Shown: positions 16,635 to 24,538 of the stretch, in pieces
Layout: every line of letters starts with the position of its first letter
Position numbering within the stretch: position 1 is the first letter of the stretch
Assembly: GCA_964525045.1 (NCBI GenBank)
Contig: CAZGFD010000035.1
Location: forward strand, 1-33,054
Direction: 5' to 3'
DNA from: G020348185 sp964525045
GTDB taxonomy: Bacteria; Nitrospirota; Nitrospiria; Nitrospirales; UBA8639
Length of the DNA stretch: 33,054 nt
Notes under the pieces: generated by a model
Seen by the model: only the letters and a program-made list of their open reading frames with translations
Database searches by the model: none
Told to the model about the DNA's origin: nothing
Program-made: the position numbers and the translations under genes

Positions 16635-16854
16635 AGCAGGATGTTCAAAAAGGCCCGTCCAGCAAGGCCGCACATTGCCTGCGACGTCCCGCAGGGCGTC
16701 TCCCTTGTTTGGCGCGCGGAGCGTACACCGGAGTACGTGAGCCCGACAAAGGGCCGACCCGCCTTCGCAAAATTGCTATGGCGGGCGAGGAACGTATCCT
16801 GGCCTGTCAGCCGAAGCCTTGGCGAAGGCTGGCGGACTTTTTCAACATCCTGGT
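16635..16854. mobile_element. MITE-like element with terminal inverted repeats
   Basis: A block of about 215 bases bounded by imperfect inverted ends: the left begins CAGGATGTTCAAAAAGGCC and the right, read on the other strand, begins CAGGATGTTGAAAAAGTCC. The interior has several smaller palindromes, for example around the GTACACCGGAGTAC centre near 16728-16741, and GC-rich base use unlike the flanking genes. It has no credible gene. It fills the rplS-rnhB gap in an otherwise tight operon, and I recall similar repeats being common in Nitrospira genomes. Confidence 0.6.
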
Positions 16855-16868
16855 AGTGACGGAGGTTT

Positions 16869-17489
16869 GTGGGACCCACCCATTTCTTTGAAGAATCCAC
16901 CCGGATTTGCGGATTTCGACTGATCGCCGGGTTGGATGAGGCCGGTCGTGGCCCCTTGGCCGGCCCAGTTGTTGCGGCAGCGGTCATCCTGCCACGACGA
17001 TGTTCAATTAAAGGACTTCGTGATTCCAAACTGCTTACAGAATCCCAACGTGAAAAACTGTATGATGATATTGCCACTCGTGCCCTTGGATGGTCAGTCG
17101 GAATAGCGACGGAAAATGAAATTGACAGATTGAACATTCTTGGAGCGACTCGAGTGGCCTTTTCCAGAGCCATCGAGGGCCTTTCACCACAACCCGATTT
17201 TCTCTTGCTCGACGCGATGCACCTGACTCGGGTTCCCATCTCACAAAAGGCTATCATTAAAGGGGATCGTTTGTCGGTTTCAATCGCAGCGGCCTCGGTG
17301 GTGGCCAAGGTGAGTCGCGACCGTCTGATGCTGGAATACCATGACCGCTTTCCGCAATACCAATTTCACCTTCACAAAGGGTATCCAACTCCGGAACATC
17401 TCAAACTCTTAGCCCATTTTGGCCCCTGTGAAGGTCATCGCCAAAGCTTTCGACCCGTGCAAGCCCACAAAAGGTCGAGTATGGCCTGA
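16869..17489 (+). CDS. rnhB: Ribonuclease HII
   Basis: A 206-residue enzyme that cuts the RNA strand of RNA-DNA hybrids and removes single ribonucleotides from DNA. Motifs: IAGLDEAGRGPLAGPVVAAAVIL (with the D-E pair), LLLDAMHL, IIKGDRLSVSIAAASVVAKVSRDRLM (with the catalytic D) and YQFHLHKGYPTPEHL. The start is GTG at 16869, just three bases after GGAGG, and about 15 bases beyond the MITE-like element, so its leader may derive from the repeat. The stop is two bases before yraN. Confidence 0.95.
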   Translation: MGPTHFFEESTRICGFRLIAGLDEAGRGPLAGPVVAAAVILPRRCSIKGLRDSKLLTESQREKLYDDIATRALGWSVGIATENEIDRLNILGATRVAFSRAIEGLSPQPDFLLLDAMHLTRVPISQKAIIKGDRLSVSIAAASVVAKVSRDRLMLEYHDRFPQYQFHLHKGYPTPEHLKLLAHFGPCEGHRQSFRPVQAHKRSSMA

Positions 17490-17491
17490 TC

Positions 17492-17887
17492 ATGAAATCA
17501 GACGGTCAGCGGTTTGGCGAATCCGCCGAAGTCCTTGCCGAGCACTGGTTGCGGAAAAAGGGGTATCGAATCCTGGAACGAAATATTCGGTTGCCCGGAG
17601 GCGAGGTGGATATGATCGTCCGGCATGGTGAGATGTTGGTTTTTGTAGAGGTGAAAGCCAGACGCACGGACAAGTATGGAGGAGCGCGCTATGCGATCCC
17701 TAGAAGCAAAGAGCAGCGAATGATTAAATTAGCCGCCCAGTATTTGGCTCAGGTCTCCCCTGAGACGTCTTTTGCCGGACCATGTCGATTTGACGTTATT
17801 CTATGCCAGCAAAAAATGAATGGCCCTGTCGAAATTGAACATATTGAGAATGCGTTTGAAGTTTCCGGGGAGGATTTGCGGTGGTGA
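17492..17887 (+). CDS. UPF0102 / YraN-family nuclease-fold protein
   Basis: A 131-residue protein of the UPF0102 family, with a predicted restriction-endonuclease-like fold. Seen: GESAEVLAEHWLRKKGYRILERNIRLPGGEVDMIV and LVFVEVKARR (acidic and E-x-K residues of a PD-(D/E)XK site), and a C-terminal RFDVILC strand with R and D. The function is not firmly known, though rnhB-yraN neighbours hint at nucleic-acid repair. It starts two bases after rnhB. Confidence 0.93.
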   Translation: MKSDGQRFGESAEVLAEHWLRKKGYRILERNIRLPGGEVDMIVRHGEMLVFVEVKARRTDKYGGARYAIPRSKEQRMIKLAAQYLAQVSPETSFAGPCRFDVILCQQKMNGPVEIEHIENAFEVSGEDLRW

Positions 17888-17914
17888 GCTTTTCAGAAGA
17901 CTTTTAGTATTTGG

Positions 17915-18583
17915 ATGATTCAGTTATTTCACGTCACAAAACATTATAAGGGATGCCGCGCCCTGTCGGACGTGTCCCTGCGCATTGAAAAGGGCGAATG
18001 TGTCCTATTGACGGGCCCGAGTGGAGCTGGGAAAACGACCTTACTCAAGTTGATATTTGGGGCGGAAATCCCTGATGATGGCCAAATCTTGGTTCAAAAC
18101 AGGAACATCGCCCGAATCCGCCCTTCTGACGTCCCCTTCCTCCGTCGAACCATGGGATTTGTCTTACAAGACTTCAAGCTCCTTCCCCGGAAAACCGTAT
18201 TTGAGAATGTCGCCCTACCCCTCATCATTCGGGGGTTATCCTCGTCTGGGACCAAAAAGAAAGTGAACGAAGCCCTTCAGGCCGTGGGAATGGAACATAA
18301 ACGAACCACGGAAACCTCAGTCCTTTCTGCCGGAGAGCAACAACGAGTCTGTATTGCCCGAGCTGTCGTGAATTCTCCGATTATTCTGCTTGCCGATGAA
18401 CCAACAGGGAATTTGGATCCTCAACTGACATATGAAATTAGTGAACTCTTTAAATCCATTAATGCCCGTGGAACAACGTTGATGTTGGCCACTCATAATA
18501 AACAGGTGGTCGAACACATGAAAGGCCGCGTTATTCGCCTCGACTGTGGTCGACTCCTTTCGGACCAGCGTGCTTATCAGTGA
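17915..18583 (+). CDS. ftsE: Cell division ATP-binding protein FtsE
   Basis: A 222-residue ABC ATPase that pairs with FtsX at the division septum. Walker A GPSGAGKT (34-41), Q-loop VLQDFKLLP, signature LSAGEQQ (137-143, Ala instead of the second Gly), Walker B IILLADEPTGNLD and H-loop ATHN. The YKGCRALSDVSLRIEKGECV start and LKLIFGAEIPDDGQILV are FtsE-like. Its stop overlaps the ftsX start (GTGA), so FtsE and FtsX are made together; ATP turnover is thought to open EnvC in the periplasm. Confidence 0.94.
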   Translation: MIQLFHVTKHYKGCRALSDVSLRIEKGECVLLTGPSGAGKTTLLKLIFGAEIPDDGQILVQNRNIARIRPSDVPFLRRTMGFVLQDFKLLPRKTVFENVALPLIIRGLSSSGTKKKVNEALQAVGMEHKRTTETSVLSAGEQQRVCIARAVVNSPIILLADEPTGNLDPQLTYEISELFKSINARGTTLMLATHNKQVVEHMKGRVIRLDCGRLLSDQRAYQ

Positions 18584-19479
18584 AACAATTTGCCTACCTC
18601 CTTCGTGAAGCGCTCACCAGCCTTCGGGCGAATCGAACCAGTACGCTTGTGGGGGTCCTGACCACCGGGTTTACCATCACCAGCTTTGGGATCTTCTTGC
18701 TCTTGTATCTCAATGTGCAGAAGGTGGTTGGGACCCTACAGGACCACGTCGAACTAATTGTCTATCTCAAAGAAGATTTTTCCTCTGAGGAAAAATCTCA
18801 ACTTGAACGATGGCTCAAGCAGGAGCCTTCGGTAGAAGAGGTGTCGTTTATTTCCAAAAAGCAGGCGTTGGAGGATTTTCATCATCAATTCCCCGATGAA
18901 TCCTTTTTACTGGACGGGATTGGAGGAAATCCTTTACCCGCGTCATTTGTCGCGATCATCTCCCCAAACTCCAACTCGGCCACTTTTGTGTCGAATATCG
19001 CCACTCAAGTGCAGGAGCTTCCCGGGGTCGAGCGTGTGCGCTACAGTCAGGAGTGGGTTGAGCGCCTAACGTTATTTGTGAGTTACCTCGAGCTCGGCGC
19101 GGTCATCATTGGGTTGATTTTGTGTTTAGCCTCGATCACCATCATCTCCAACACCATTCGCCTGGCGTTTTTTGTACGACGTGAGGAAATTGAAATTCTT
19201 CGTTTGATTGGGGCCACAGGAACTTTTATTGCTATTCCCTATGTCATTGAAGGTGCTATACTTGGTATTGTGGGGGGAGGGTTATCCGTTGGTTTGTTAC
19301 GAGGCATGTTTGAAGTGTTTCAGCAGAAAATTGATGCATTGGGGTTGATCGGAGGGTTTCCCTCCGCCCTGGACTTCTTTCCCTTTCAAACATCATTGAC
19401 CCTCATTTTCGCGGGAATGGTGTTGGGTTGTACCGCGAGTATTCTCTCGGTGTATAGTTGGGTTCGGGTTAGACCATGA
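18580..19479 (+). CDS. ftsX: Cell division protein FtsX
   Basis: A 299-residue inner-membrane protein with four predicted helices: one near residues 25-45, then three in the last 130 residues. A periplasmic domain of about 115 residues lies in between (VELIVYLKEDFSSEEKSQLERWL, SFISKKQALEDF, LLDGIGGNPLPASFVA), as in the FtsX extracellular domain. The C-terminal FtsX domain shows ASITIISNTIRLAFFVRREEIEILRLIGATGTFIAIPYVIEGAILGIVGG. GTG start overlapping ftsE, stop overlapping envC (ATGA). It is expected to pass the FtsE ATPase signal to the LytM partner encoded next. Confidence 0.94.
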   Translation: MKQFAYLLREALTSLRANRTSTLVGVLTTGFTITSFGIFLLLYLNVQKVVGTLQDHVELIVYLKEDFSSEEKSQLERWLKQEPSVEEVSFISKKQALEDFHHQFPDESFLLDGIGGNPLPASFVAIISPNSNSATFVSNIATQVQELPGVERVRYSQEWVERLTLFVSYLELGAVIIGLILCLASITIISNTIRLAFFVRREEIEILRLIGATGTFIAIPYVIEGAILGIVGGGLSVGLLRGMFEVFQQKIDALGLIGGFPSALDFFPFQTSLTLIFAGMVLGCTASILSVYSWVRVRP

Positions 19480-20672
19480 AGGGTTGGCTGTCACCATTCC
19501 TCAGTCTCTTCTTGATTGGAACCCCCTTGTGGTGTGCTCCAGCCTTAGCCAAATCCCCAGACAACAAAGCCATTCAACAGGAGATCGAACAAGAACGAAG
19601 CCGGCTTCAGGAATTAAATCAAGAAATTCGTGAAGCTCAACAAAAAGCTAAGAAAGTCGAAAGTGAAAAAGATTCCGTATTGAAAACCATTGAAACCCTT
19701 GACCAGAAGCTCAAACGTAAACAAGACGCCTATCAACAAACCAGTCAAAAGCTTAAGAAAAAGGATAGGGAACTCGCCGAATTGAACGCTCAACTGGCTG
19801 ACATTCGACAGGCGATCCAGGCCCGACGTCACTCAATCTCTGCTCGACTGCGCTTGCTCTATATGGAAGGGCGAGACGGGTATATCAAGGCCCTCCTCTC
19901 GTCGAACTCTTTTTCGAATTTTGAGCGTCGGCTGGCCTATCTCTCCACTATTTCGAAAAAGGAATATCATCTCCTTCAGACGTTCCATGTCGACCTCAAT
20001 GAGTTGGAACAACTCAAAGAACAACAAGCCAGCGCGCGTGACGAGCTGCTAAAATACAAAGGTCAAACAGAAAAGACCATCCGGGAGATGAAGGGGGTCA
20101 AAAAGGAAAAGAAAGTCGTACTGACCAGTCTATCGAAGGAAAAAGAATTGTATGACCGGTCCGTAGAAGGATTACAAAAATCGGCCCAACAGGTCGATGG
20201 ATTACTCAAAGAACTTGACCAACGGTTTAAGTTATCACAATCAAAGAAACGGTCGCCCTCGACCCGTCCCCATTCGCGCGGCTCTCTGCTCTGGCCCACC
20301 GATGGAACCGTGGTCACCTTTTTTGGGCGCCAAAAACATCCCACGTTCGATACCTATGTCAATAAAAAGGGCATCGAAATTCAAACCACTGGGGGTAGCC
20401 CTATTCGCACCGTCTCCTCTGGCACCGTTGTCTACGCAGATTGGTTAAAAGGCTATGGACTGGTGGTCATCATCGACCATCGCAATGGATTTTTCTCACT
20501 CTACGCCCATTCTTCTAAACTCTTAGTCAAGGAAGGCCAAACCGTCGAGGTGGGTCAAACTATCGGCGAGACAGGGGAAACAGGGTTAACCGAGGGCAAC
20601 ACTCTGTATTTTGAGTTGCGCAAAGGCACAAAACCCGTCGATCCGCTCAGATGGCTGGTCAAACGACCGTAA
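19476..20672 (+). CDS. envC: EnvC-like murein hydrolase activator
   Basis: A 398-residue periplasmic protein. A signal peptide (1-25, ending in PALA) is followed by a long coiled coil (about 30-265), then a LytM domain (about 270-395: LLWPTDGTVVTFFG, GGSPIRTVSSGTVVYADWLKGYGLVVIIDHRNGFFSLYAH, EGQTVEVGQTIGETGE). The active site is degenerate: the usual HxxxD is replaced by a K-G-I-E-I sequence, and the HxH of the last motif by LYFEL. So this is an activator, not a peptidase, as for EnvC. EnvC binds FtsX and activates amidases. It overlaps ftsX by four bases. Confidence 0.9.
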   Translation: MKGWLSPFLSLFLIGTPLWCAPALAKSPDNKAIQQEIEQERSRLQELNQEIREAQQKAKKVESEKDSVLKTIETLDQKLKRKQDAYQQTSQKLKKKDRELAELNAQLADIRQAIQARRHSISARLRLLYMEGRDGYIKALLSSNSFSNFERRLAYLSTISKKEYHLLQTFHVDLNELEQLKEQQASARDELLKYKGQTEKTIREMKGVKKEKKVVLTSLSKEKELYDRSVEGLQKSAQQVDGLLKELDQRFKLSQSKKRSPSTRPHSRGSLLWPTDGTVVTFFGRQKHPTFDTYVNKKGIEIQTTGGSPIRTVSSGTVVYADWLKGYGLVVIIDHRNGFFSLYAHSSKLLVKEGQTVEVGQTIGETGETGLTEGNTLYFELRKGTKPVDPLRWLVKRP

Positions 20673-20698
20673 CTGCCGTTAGAAAAGGGAATAGGATT

Positions 20699-22027
20699 AT
20701 GAAACACGAACGACATTCAACCATGTGGGTTTCCAGTCTGACCGTTATTGCCATTTTGCTGGCCGGTGTGTTGATCGGAAAAGGCTGGGAACGAACGGGA
20801 TATGCCAGCGAAACCTACGAGGATCTCCAGATCTTTGCCGAGGTGATGGCCCAAGTCAAAAAACATTATGTAGAAGAAACGAAGACCAAGGATTTAGTTC
20901 AGGGAGCCGTTCGCGGGATGCTGACAAGCCTTGACCCTCACTCCTCCTACATGACCCCCGAAATGTACAAGGAAATGCAAGTTGAAACTAAAGGAGAATT
21001 CGGAGGCTTGGGAATTCAGATCGGGATTAAAGAGAATCGTCTTACCGTCATTGCTCCGATTGAAGATACTCCCGCATTTGAGGCAGGCATTCAAGCCGGA
21101 GATTTCATCACGAAAGTGAACGATGATCCCACCAAAGATCTGACGTTGATGGAAGCTGTTCAAAAAATGCGTGGACAAAAGGGGACGACTTGCACCCTGA
21201 CGATTGTACGGGAAGGCATCGATTCGCCTCTTACCTTCACGTTGACTCGAGATACCATCAAAATCCAAAGTGTCCGTGATAAGGTCTTTGAGGGGACAAC
21301 CGGGTATATTCGTATCACCCAATTCCAGGAATCGACTCCCGACGATTTGTCCAACGCCCTTCAAAGCTTAAAAGAAAAAGAGGTCCAAGGGTTAATTTTA
21401 GATCTTCGGAATAACCCTGGAGGCCTTTTAACAGCCGCAGTAGGGGTCTCCGAGCAATTTTTGGAATCAGGGAAAATGGTGGTTTCGATCAAGGGTCGAA
21501 ATGGTCGGGAAGATGAATATCGCGCACGGCCCAATGGCGAAATGTATGAATACCCCATGATAATCTTGGTCAACCAAGGCTCAGCGAGTGCATCAGAAAT
21601 TGTGGCTGCGGCCTTGCAGGATTGGGGCAAAGCCGTGATTATTGGTAAAACGACCTTTGGGAAAGGCTCCGTTCAGACCATTCTTCCCCTCTCTGATGGG
21701 TCGGGGCTTCGACTGACGACTGCCAAATATTATACACCGAAAGGGAAGTCCATTCATTCAGTTGGTGTGAAACCTGATATTGTTGTAGAACCCAAAGTCC
21801 TCGCGGTTGCCCAAGTTGGAGATTCAAAAGGGGAAACCCCGGGAACTCCTTCCGCTTCGATTTCACCAAAACCGTCTACACCCAGGAGCCAGGAAAAAGG
21901 GACGACATCAAATGGTGAAGGGGAGAAGGAAAATGGTGTTCCCGAAAACGATGTCCAATTACAAAAGGCCATGGAGTTACTCAAAACATGGAAAGTGTTC
22001 AAGCAACTCAAACCCTTACCATCCTAA
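20699..22027 (+). CDS. ctpA: Carboxy-terminal processing protease (S41)
   Basis: A 442-residue protein with an N-terminal membrane anchor (about 10-30), a helical region, a PDZ domain (about 95-170: GGLGIQIGIKENRLTVIAPIEDTPAFEAGIQAGDFITKVN) and the S41 catalytic core. The catalytic pair Ser297 (GSASASEI) and Lys322 (FGKGSVQT) are 25 apart, as in Prc/CtpA. The tail (about 375-420) is Ser/Pro/Glu-rich. The ATG at 20699 has AAGGGA eight bases upstream; an in-frame ATG at 20651 lies within envC. CtpA proteases cut C-terminal ends of periplasmic proteins such as murein hydrolases. It ends the cell-division run; the following 195 bases show no gene. Confidence 0.94.
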   Translation: MKHERHSTMWVSSLTVIAILLAGVLIGKGWERTGYASETYEDLQIFAEVMAQVKKHYVEETKTKDLVQGAVRGMLTSLDPHSSYMTPEMYKEMQVETKGEFGGLGIQIGIKENRLTVIAPIEDTPAFEAGIQAGDFITKVNDDPTKDLTLMEAVQKMRGQKGTTCTLTIVREGIDSPLTFTLTRDTIKIQSVRDKVFEGTTGYIRITQFQESTPDDLSNALQSLKEKEVQGLILDLRNNPGGLLTAAVGVSEQFLESGKMVVSIKGRNGREDEYRARPNGEMYEYPMIILVNQGSASASEIVAAALQDWGKAVIIGKTTFGKGSVQTILPLSDGSGLRLTTAKYYTPKGKSIHSVGVKPDIVVEPKVLAVAQVGDSKGETPGTPSASISPKPSTPRSQEKGTTSNGEGEKENGVPENDVQLQKAMELLKTWKVFKQLKPLPS

Positions 22028-22222
22028 CCCCTTAACCCTCCTCAATACCTTTCTTCCAAATTGAATTTCAGGTGGATGGTTTCGGAACTTGAGACCGTGG
22101 ACATTCAAGTTTCGGGTTTTTCGTTTCAGGGACAAAAAGACAAGAAGGTCGGCAACCAGAAGCCTAAGACTTATTCGACTCGTTAGCCAGGCTGATAATG
22201 TATTCTGTTTTGGGGGGCCCGG

Positions 22223-22459
22223 TTACATTTTCAAAACCAGGGCCGTGCTGGTTTTCATAATCCCATCGACGCTTCGAATCCGAGACAGCACAATATCATT
22301 CAATTCTTCAATCGTCTCGGCCTCAACCTGGGCGATTAAATCAAACGGCCCCGTAACAGCATGGAGGGTTTTCACCCCTTGAATTCGGGTCAACGTCTTG
22401 TAAGCACTTTTGGTGTGATTTCCCGTTACATCAATAAGAACAAAAGCGGAGATAGCCAT
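22223..22459 (-). CDS. Lrp/AsnC ligand-binding (RAM) domain protein
   Basis: A 78-residue protein that is only the RAM domain of Lrp/AsnC regulators: AISAFVLIDVTGNHTKSAYKTLTRIQGVKTLHAVTGPFDLIAQVEAETIEELNDIVLSRIRSVDGIMKTSTALVL. It has no helix-turn-helix. Such stand-alone domains form amino-acid-binding rings and are known in many bacteria and archaea. The ATG at 22459 (an in-frame TTG is at 22465) has GAAGGA ten bases upstream. It sits in front of ctpA in the opposite orientation. Ligand unknown. Confidence 0.85.
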   Translation of the reverse strand: MAISAFVLIDVTGNHTKSAYKTLTRIQGVKTLHAVTGPFDLIAQVEAETIEELNDIVLSRIRSVDGIMKTSTALVLKM

Positions 22460-22579
22460 TTTCAATCATTCCTTCAGAGCTAATGGGTCAATAGGTCACT
22501 CCCCGTTGCCATTTCTGAACATGGGGACACCTAAAATTTCATAAAGTTTCGAAACGCTACCAAAGCCTCTTTTCAGCCG

Positions 22580-23059
22580 TCAATGAGTTTCTTTGTTGAT
22601 CTTTTCCCGTTGAGTCTGAATGGCGTGAAGCACTTCTTCCGTTTGCAGAATAGTGCCTGGTACCGTCCGAATCAAATGAGACCGAACCAATTGTTCCAGA
22701 TCATCGAGGGTGGTGATCTTCAATCTGAAATACAGATCGTGAACGAACGGTTCCGAAAATCCGGGTAAATCTACCCATCCCTTGACCTCAACGGGCAGAG
22801 GAGATTTGAGTTCTTCATAGGTCCGTATGGTACCCGTAGATAAAAATTCTTCAACTTTGGCCGACAGATCCTTGCCAATTCCGGGAATGGTCCGGAGTTC
22901 GCCTCTTTGGGCGACGACCCTGACATCTTCATTTAACTGGAGCACTGACTCGGCCCCTCGGCGGTAGGCTCTGATTCGATATTGATTTTCCCCTTTCGTT
23001 GACAGAAGGTTCGCGATCGCGGTCAATAATGCTGCCAACTGTTGGTTCTGAACGCTCAT
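22580..23059 (-). CDS. Stand-alone N-terminal PolX-like HhH protein
   Basis: A protein of about 159 residues that matches the N-terminal 8-kDa and helix-hairpin-helix parts of family-X DNA polymerases: LAALLTAIANLLSTKGENQYRIRAYRRGAESVLQL and the HhH LRTIPGIGKDLSAKVEEFLSTG, then a second pseudo-hairpin (LPGFSEPFVHDLYFRL...TLDDLEQL). The polymerase palm and the PHP domain are absent, so it should bind DNA ends or gaps but cannot polymerise. Start uncertain: an upstream TTG/ATG (23113) would add 18 residues, and the ATG at 23059 gives the family start. Convergent with no gene; a remnant of PolX is possible. Confidence 0.8.
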   Translation of the reverse strand: MSVQNQQLAALLTAIANLLSTKGENQYRIRAYRRGAESVLQLNEDVRVVAQRGELRTIPGIGKDLSAKVEEFLSTGTIRTYEELKSPLPVEVKGWVDLPGFSEPFVHDLYFRLKITTLDDLEQLVRSHLIRTVPGTILQTEEVLHAIQTQREKINKETH

Positions 23060-23203
23060 CAGTAAGTGAAAACGGTCCTGCCTAACGCCATTTATCAATG
23101 ATTGGAAGACCAAGGGGATCCGATTTCATTGTAATCCAGGTGAGATCCATCGATCTACTCTCACTTGTCAGGCGGCCCAGCGGCCGCTGAGACGGGTGGA
23201 AGT

Positions 23204-23312
23204 AAATATCCAATTTCGAACAAGGGATATCGAATCATGAAGTGGGAGGAGTGCCTCTTTGCCTTTCTTACCTTCGAGATTCATGATTCCTTGTTGGATA
23301 TTCGATATTCCC
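23204..23312. repeat. Inverted repeat of the ATATCCAA...CATGAA class
   Basis: Two imperfect arms (23204-23241 and 23273-23311) share the words AATATCCAA, CAAGG and AATCATGAA in opposite orientation around a 30-base centre. A partial copy occurs beside REP locus 1 (4629-4650). It lies in the 23114-23447 gap, which holds no gene but does hold the thiS promoter candidate. Confidence 0.6.
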
Positions 23313-23345
23313 AGGGTAAGGTTGCCAATCCAGTTCCCTCCTTAA

Positions 23346-23375
23346 TTGACAAGAATTTCAGATGTCCCTTAGGAT
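23346..23375 (+). promoter_or_regulatory. Candidate sigma-70 promoter of thiS-thiG
   Basis: A consensus TTGACA (23346-23351) and TAGGAT (23370-23375) are 18 bases apart, leaving about 65 bases of leader before thiS. No TPP-riboswitch core sequence was found in the leader, so thiamine feedback through a THI box is not evident. Confidence 0.5.
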
Positions 23376-23447
23376 GATTCCTTACGACGAGCCTCTTTTC
23401 GGTCATAAGATGGAGCGTCGATTGGATCAGGTAAACGTAAACACGAG

Positions 23448-23735
23448 ATGCACATTCATGTTAATGGGGAGGAAAGGGAAATCGCCGAAGGCTCGAGTGT
23501 GAGCAACCTTCTCAAGGAACTGGAGCTTCCAGCAGATCGAGTGGCGGTAGAAATTAATTTGAAGATTATCGATCGGAGTGAATTTGACACGTATGCCTTG
23601 CATGGGGACGATCGGGTAGAGATACTGAGCTTTATAGGTGGAGGATCGCCTTTATTTTTTCAACACCGTCAATTTCGCAGGTCAAACGGTTTGTGCGCAG
23701 TCCGTTTCGCGGGCATATTAAACATCAATTCATGA
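23448..23735 (+). CDS. thiS: Sulfur carrier protein ThiS with C-terminal extension
   Basis: A 95-residue protein. Residues 1-66 are a normal ThiS ubiquitin-like fold (MHIHVNGEEREIAEG, VSNLLKELELPADRVAVEINLKIIDRSEF, DDRVEILSFIGGG), ending exactly where ThiS normally stops: Gly64-65-66. ThiS needs a free Gly-Gly end for adenylation by ThiF and thiocarboxylate formation. Here codon 67 is TCG instead of a stop, and 29 more residues follow to a TGA 16 bases before thiG. A C-to-A change at 23647 would give TAG directly after the glycines. So either the tail is cut off or a stop was lost. It feeds sulfur to ThiG, encoded next. Confidence 0.8.
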   Translation: MHIHVNGEEREIAEGSSVSNLLKELELPADRVAVEINLKIIDRSEFDTYALHGDDRVEILSFIGGGSPLFFQHRQFRRSNGLCAVRFAGILNINS

Positions 23736-23751
23736 CGGATTGGGGACTGTT

Positions 23752-24525
23752 ATGGTGAACGATCGTCTAGTGATTGCCGAAAGAGAATTCAAATCACGCC
23801 TGTGGGTTGGCACGGGTAAATATAAGGACTTCGTCGAGACTCAAAAGGCCATTGAAGTGTCAGGCGCCGACGTGGTGACCGTGGCCGTTCGGCGAGTCAA
23901 CATTACTGATCGGAATAAAGAAAATCTCCTTGATTATGTTGATCCAAAAAAATACACCATCCTTCCCAATACAGCCGGATGCTATACCGTGGAGGATGCG
24001 GTTCGTTATGCCCGATTAGCCCGTGCGGCTGGTGTATCGGATTTAGTGAAGCTCGAAGTAATCGGGGATGAACAGACGCTCTTCCCGGATACGCACGGCC
24101 TCATTGAAGCTGCCAAAATCCTCATTAAAGAAGGATTTATCGTGTTGCCCTATACGAACGATGACCCAATCGTGGCCAAAAAACTTGTGGATATTGGTTG
24201 CCCGGCGGTGATGCCCTTGGCCGCTCCAATCGGGTCAGGCTTAGGCGTCCGCAATCCCTACAACCTAAAGATCATTTTGGAAAATATCAATGTCCCTGTT
24301 ATTGTTGACGCCGGGGTGGGAACAGCCTCGGACGCCACCTACGCCATGGAACTTGGTGCTGATGCGGTGCTCATGAATACCGCCATAGCAGGAGCCAAAG
24401 ATCCAATTGCAATGGCCGAGGCTATGAAATATGCCGTTGATGCGGGACGACTGGCATACAAAGCGGGCCGGATTCCGAGGAAGCTTTACGCCACCGCCAG
24501 CAGCCCAATCGAAGGAATGCTGTAA
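23752..24525 (+). CDS. thiG: Thiazole synthase
   Basis: A 257-residue TIM-barrel enzyme that forms the thiazole phosphate carboxylate from deoxyxylulose-5-phosphate, dehydroglycine and ThiS thiocarboxylate. Seen: FKSRLWVGTGKYKDF, SGADVVTVAVRRVNI, TAGCYTVEDAVRYARLARAAG, KLEVIGDEQTLFPDT, LPYTNDDPIVAKKLVDIGCPAVMPLAAPIGSGLGVRNP and VPVIVDAGVGTASDATYAMELGADAVLMNTAIAGAKDP. The ATG at 23752 is preferred to a TTG at 23740. It follows thiS by 16 bases. A 180-base gap, filled by an inverted repeat, separates it from thiE. Confidence 0.96.
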   Translation: MVNDRLVIAEREFKSRLWVGTGKYKDFVETQKAIEVSGADVVTVAVRRVNITDRNKENLLDYVDPKKYTILPNTAGCYTVEDAVRYARLARAAGVSDLVKLEVIGDEQTLFPDTHGLIEAAKILIKEGFIVLPYTNDDPIVAKKLVDIGCPAVMPLAAPIGSGLGVRNPYNLKIILENINVPVIVDAGVGTASDATYAMELGADAVLMNTAIAGAKDPIAMAEAMKYAVDAGRLAYKAGRIPRKLYATASSPIEGML

Positions 24526-24538
24526 TTCCCCGGTACGG

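Noticed and set aside
16641..16856. A 71-codon ORF inside the MITE-like element
   Set aside because: It simply follows the repeat from end to end, includes both inverted ends and has no recognisable domain.
22089..22382. 97-codon plus-strand ORF after ctpA
   Set aside because: It overlaps the RAM-domain gene in antisense and begins in a repeat; no family resemblance.
23382..23447. TPP riboswitch before thiS
   Set aside because: The CTGAGA and ACCTGATCTGG-type core words are not there and the leader is too short for the fold.
23448..23735. ThiS as the missing proteasome modifier
   Set aside because: It is adjacent to thiG and matches ThiS over 66 residues; Pup is unrelated to the ubiquitin fold, so this is not proposed as the main explanation.
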